Part shown: positions 5,792-8,365 of the stretch, piece after piece
How the letters are laid out: every line of letters begins with the position of its first letter
Position numbering within the stretch: the first letter of the stretch is position 1
Assembly (NCBI GenBank): GCA_021741285.1
Contig: JAIOYD010000057.1
Span: 1 to 8,365, forward strand
Length of the DNA: 8,365 bases
Direction: 5' to 3'
Source: Rickettsiaceae bacterium
Lineage (GTDB): Bacteria > Pseudomonadota > Alphaproteobacteria > Rickettsiales > Rickettsiaceae
Notes under the pieces: generated by a model
The model's database searches: none
Told to the model about the DNA's origin: nothing
What the model saw: only the letters and a program-made list of their open reading frames with translations
Position numbers and translations under genes: made by a program

Positions 5792-7612
5792 ATGGCATTA
5801 TCAATAAGAAACATTGCAATCATTGCCCACGTTGATCACGGCAAAACAACACTGATCGATAAAATGCTATCCCAAAGTGGCTTATTCCGAGCTAATCAAT
5901 CGGTAAGTGAAAGAGCTATGGACTCTAACGATCTTGAAAGAGAGCGTGGAATTACGATTTTGGCAAAATGCACAGGTGTTGATTGGAAAGATACTAAAAT
6001 TAATATTATTGACACGCCTGGGCACGCAGATTTCGGTGGTGAAGTAGAACGTATCTTAAGTATGGTTGATGGAGTAGTGCTTCTTGTCGATGCAGCCGAA
6101 GGGCCAATGCCCCAGACTAAATTTGTCCTTGGAAAAGCGCTAAAACTCGGTTTAAAGCCAATTGTTGTTATCAATAAAATTGATCGTAGTGATGAAAGAG
6201 CGGATGAAGTGCTTGACGAGATATTCGACCTTTTTATGGCTCTGGAGGCAACTAACGAGCAGTTAGATTTCCCTGTAATTTATGCTTCAGGCCGTAATGG
6301 TTGGGCAGTAAAAGAGTTGGAGCATCCAAGAGAAAATCTAGATGCATTGTTTGATACTATAATATCTTATGTTAAACAACCGGTATCTGATATTCATTCT
6401 CCATTCTCAATGATTGTTACAACAAAGGAATATGATGCTTATTTAGGTAGAATTTTAACTGGTAGAATAGAATCTGGTATTGCTAAGATTAATATGCCTA
6501 TAAAGGTCATGAATTGTGATGGGATGCTAGTTGAAAGCGGCCGAATTACTAAAATGCTAACCTTCAAAGGTCTTGAAAGATTACCAATAACCACAGCGGA
6601 AGCTGGAGATATTATCGCTATTGCTGGTCTTGAAAAAGCTAACGTTGCAGATACGATTGCAGCACCGGAGGTTGAAAAAGCGCTGGCGGCTCAACCAATT
6701 GATCCACCGACACTTTCAATGTTATTTTCAATCAATGATTCCCCGCTTGCCGGACGAGAAGGTGATAAACTTACTTCGAGAGTGCTTAGGGCTAGATTGA
6801 TGCGTGAAGTTGAAGGGAATGTTGCGATTAAAATTTCTGAAACAGCCCAATCGGATGCATTTGATGTTGCTGGACGTGGAGAGTTGCAGCTTGGTGTATT
6901 GATTGAAACAATGCGTAGAGAAGGTTTTGAGCTTTCAATTAGCAGGCCGAGAGTATTGTTTAAAGAGGATCCAGAAACAGGCGAGAGATTAGAGCCAATG
7001 GAAGAGGTTCAGATTGACATTGATTCTGAATTTGTTGGTAGCGTTGTAGAATCAATGAATTTACGCAAAGCGCAAATTAAAGATATGCGCGAAACTGGCG
7101 CAGGGAAAAGTCGTTTAATATTTATTGCTCCATCTAGAGGCCTTATTGGTTACCATGGGCCGTTTCTTACAGAAACTAGAGGCACTGGTGTTATGAGCAG
7201 AATATTTCACGGATATAGTCCTTATTGTGGAAAAATTGAAGGACGTAGAAATGGTGTATTAATATCCATGGAAGATGGTAACGCGGTTGCTTATGCACTT
7301 TGGAATCTTGAAGATAGAGGCAGTATGCTCATTGGCACGGGAGTACCTGTATATAAAGGAATGATTATTGGAGAGCATAATAGAGATAATGATCTAGAGG
7401 TAAACCCAATCAAATCTAAACAATTATCAAATGTTAGAGCAAGTGGGAAGGATGAAGCGATAAGACTTTCTCCACCGAAATTGATGTCGCTTGAACAAGC
7501 AATTGCCTACATTCAGGATGATGAATTAGTTGAGGTTACACCCAAATCTATTCGTTTGCGTAAACGCTACCTTGATCAGAATGAACGTAAGAGAATGTCG
7601 AGAAAAGATTGA
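5792..7612 (+). CDS. typA: Translational GTPase TypA/BipA
   Basis: A ribosome-binding GTPase of the EF-G class that aids 50S assembly and growth under cold or other stress. It is 606 residues, the usual family length. G1 is AHVDHGKT (12-19), the switch I phrase is RGIT (52-55), G3 is DTPGH (74-78), and G4 is NKID (128-131). The beta-barrel domain follows (about 205-290), then the EF-G-like domains III and V. The C-terminal domain special to BipA is present, with 'GRRNGVLISMEDGNAVAYAL' and the basic end 'KSIRLRKRYLDQNERKRMSR'. The Shine-Dalgarno is weak (a purine-rich run before ATG 5792), but the family start 'IRNIAIIAHVDHGKT' leaves no better choice. It has its own promoter and a hairpin downstream, so it is probably monocistronic. 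Nothing suggests damage. Confidence 0.97.
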   Translation: MALSIRNIAIIAHVDHGKTTLIDKMLSQSGLFRANQSVSERAMDSNDLERERGITILAKCTGVDWKDTKINIIDTPGHADFGGEVERILSMVDGVVLLVDAAEGPMPQTKFVLGKALKLGLKPIVVINKIDRSDERADEVLDEIFDLFMALEATNEQLDFPVIYASGRNGWAVKELEHPRENLDALFDTIISYVKQPVSDIHSPFSMIVTTKEYDAYLGRILTGRIESGIAKINMPIKVMNCDGMLVESGRITKMLTFKGLERLPITTAEAGDIIAIAGLEKANVADTIAAPEVEKALAAQPIDPPTLSMLFSINDSPLAGREGDKLTSRVLRARLMREVEGNVAIKISETAQSDAFDVAGRGELQLGVLIETMRREGFELSISRPRVLFKEDPETGERLEPMEEVQIDIDSEFVGSVVESMNLRKAQIKDMRETGAGKSRLIFIAPSRGLIGYHGPFLTETRGTGVMSRIFHGYSPYCGKIEGRRNGVLISMEDGNAVAYALWNLEDRGSMLIGTGVPVYKGMIIGEHNRDNDLEVNPIKSKQLSNVRASGKDEAIRLSPPKLMSLEQAIAYIQDDELVEVTPKSIRLRKRYLDQNERKRMSRKD

Positions 7613-7646
7613 CATCATTAGCCTAAATGCTTTAACCTGAAGTATT

Positions 7647-7675
7647 GGGTTACTATATTATTAATTTAGTAACCC
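7647..7675 (+). terminator. Terminator-like hairpin after typA
   Basis: A perfect 9 bp stem, GGGTTACTA (7647-7655) with TAGTAACCC (7667-7675), has an 11-base A+T-rich loop. The bases that follow, CTTATTTAATTAG, are T-rich but not an unbroken T tract, so termination may be partial. It lies 34 bases after the typA stop. An outer repeat, CTTTAACC (7630-7637) and GGTTAAAG (7692-7699), can pair around it. Confidence 0.6.
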
Positions 7676-7702
7676 CTTATTTAATTAGTATGGTTAAAGG
7701 TA

Positions 7703-8254
7703 ATGTCAAAGCAATCTGAAAATGCACCCGTTCCGAGTCTGCCTGATAGGTATACGGAGCTACCGGGTAAGATTATGGATGGATCTATTTTACTTGAAGA
7801 AACCAAGCAATTATATAATGAATTTGCTAAGCTTACGCCAGCCGAAACAAGAGCTAAAGTAATTGAAGCAATGAATAAAAATCTCCATTCAGAAATTTCT
7901 AGTGAGAAATTTCATAGCTTTGCCTCCAAGTTAGTAGAAGTAGAAAAGCAAATCGTAACAGAAGCTCACCCAATAAAAGATACAGATTCGCCTGAAAAAA
8001 GGAAAGCTGGGATGCAAAAGAGATGTGCTGAGTATATGAGAAATACATCTCTTGCCAAAAATGTTGTGCTATATGAATGTACTAAAAACGGATTTGCAAA
8101 AGATATATCTGAGTCTTTGTTAAAAGGCGATAAAGAGGGCACGAAGAAGCATCTTGCTAATCTAAAAATTCCAGATTACTTGCAAGAACATTACTCATCA
8201 ATAACACAATTTTATAAAGAAAATGGTAATGAGTGCGCCAAGGGAAGTGCGTAA
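7703..8254 (+). CDS. Unrecognised protein, 3' end interrupted by a group II intron
   Basis: The open frame gives 183 residues, but only the first 176 or so (to about base 8232) are likely to belong to the original gene. The last eight residues or fewer, ending in 'AKGSA', are read from intron sequence. I do not recognise the family. The protein is hydrophilic and charged, with long probable helices at about residues 30-95 and 105-170, no signal peptide and no membrane segment, so it is probably cytosolic or secreted by a non-Sec route. Three cysteines (108, 125 and 178) show no metal-site pattern. ATG 7703 lies only 2 bases after AAGG, a poor spacing, and that site sits in one arm of an outer stem around the upstream hairpin. 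The downstream exon is outside the window. If the intron splices, the full protein would be longer. Confidence 0.6.
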   Translation: MSKQSENAPVPSLPDRYTELPGKIMDGSILLEETKQLYNEFAKLTPAETRAKVIEAMNKNLHSEISSEKFHSFASKLVEVEKQIVTEAHPIKDTDSPEKRKAGMQKRCAEYMRNTSLAKNVVLYECTKNGFAKDISESLLKGDKEGTKKHLANLKIPDYLQEHYSSITQFYKENGNECAKGSA

Positions 8255-8365
8255 AATTCAGTCGGTGAGAATCCGACCTATGCAAAGTCTAACCAACAGC
8301 ATAGAAGCGACTATTGCATTGCAAGAGGTGACGAATGTGGTGAAGCCAGTAGAAGTGACATATCA
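8233..8365 (+). mobile_element. 5' end of a group II intron (partial)
   Basis: The sequence starting at 8233, GTGCGCCAAGGGAAGTGCG, matches the group II intron 5' consensus GTGYG and the beginning of domain I (compare GTGCGCCCAGATAGGGTG in the Lactococcus Ll.LtrB intron, as I recall it). It is followed by compact stems typical of domain I: GTCGG/CCGAC (8261-8265 and 8273-8277, loop TGAGAAT) and CTATGC/GCATAG (8278-8283 and 8299-8304). The remainder includes 'GTGGTGAAGCCAGTAGAAG', which has the feel of intron domain I. No reading frame fits this stretch. The reverse transcriptase/maturase, domain V and the 3' end lie outside the window, so the class cannot be given. A second GTGCG at 8247 is a possible alternative boundary. 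Confidence 0.7.

Noticed and set aside
8241..8320. A cobalamin-type riboswitch, because of GGGAA and a GGTGAGAATCC-like phrase.
   Set aside because: The conserved B12 box and the usual order of elements are absent, and the GTGCG start plus domain I-like stems fit a group II intron better.
8321..8329. GCAAGAGGT occurs here and at the IS terminus (121-129), suggesting a shared element end.
   Set aside because: Only nine bases are shared and the flanks differ. This copy lies inside the probable intron domain I, so coincidence is the simpler reading.

Overview
The window looks like a piece of a Rickettsiales genome. It is A+T-rich, and the cysteine desulfurase IscS, recalled from memory, closely resembles Rickettsia IscS. 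The order iscR, a second NifS/IscS-like desulfurase, iscS, iscU, iscA is the one I associate with Rickettsiaceae. The mobile DNA at both edges fits the accessory-rich symbiont genomes of this order rather than the most reduced pathogens. Genus cannot be fixed from this sequence alone.

Layout. Bases 1-130 are the left end of an insertion sequence, with the first 23 codons of its transposase on the minus strand. Next come three plus-strand genes: an unrecognised gene broken by a frameshift in an A6 run (176-680), a small BON-domain lipoprotein (711-1088), and an exported protein with two BON domains (1197-1730). A long imperfect hairpin (1763-1819) separates them from the isc operon. That operon (1940-5510) starts with a promoter overlapped by a near-consensus IscR type 1 site. 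It encodes IscR, an extra cysteine desulfurase, IscS, IscU and IscA, in tight order with 5 bp gaps, a 20 bp gap and an 8 bp overlap. The co-chaperone, chaperone and ferredoxin genes (hscB, hscA, fdx) that often follow are not here. A 281 bp gap with a possible decayed minus-strand reading frame leads to typA/bipA (5792-7612), which has its own good sigma70-type promoter. A terminator-like hairpin follows. The last gene (7703 onward) is unrecognised, and its 3' part appears to be interrupted by the 5' end of a group II intron that starts near 8233 and runs out of the window.

How the genes work together. IscS takes sulfur from cysteine and passes it to the scaffold IscU, where the Fe-S cluster is built. 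IscA helps deliver iron or clusters to targets. IscR senses cluster supply through its own [2Fe-2S] cluster and most likely represses the operon through the site at 1884-1908. The BON proteins belong to the cell envelope, and TypA is a translational GTPase for ribosome assembly and stress. These have no evident direct link to the isc genes.

I found no convincing entirely new system. The points most worth a second look are the intron-interrupted unknown gene, the frameshifted gene beside the IS, the IscR operator/promoter overlap, and the tandem desulfurase that lacks the IscU-binding tail.
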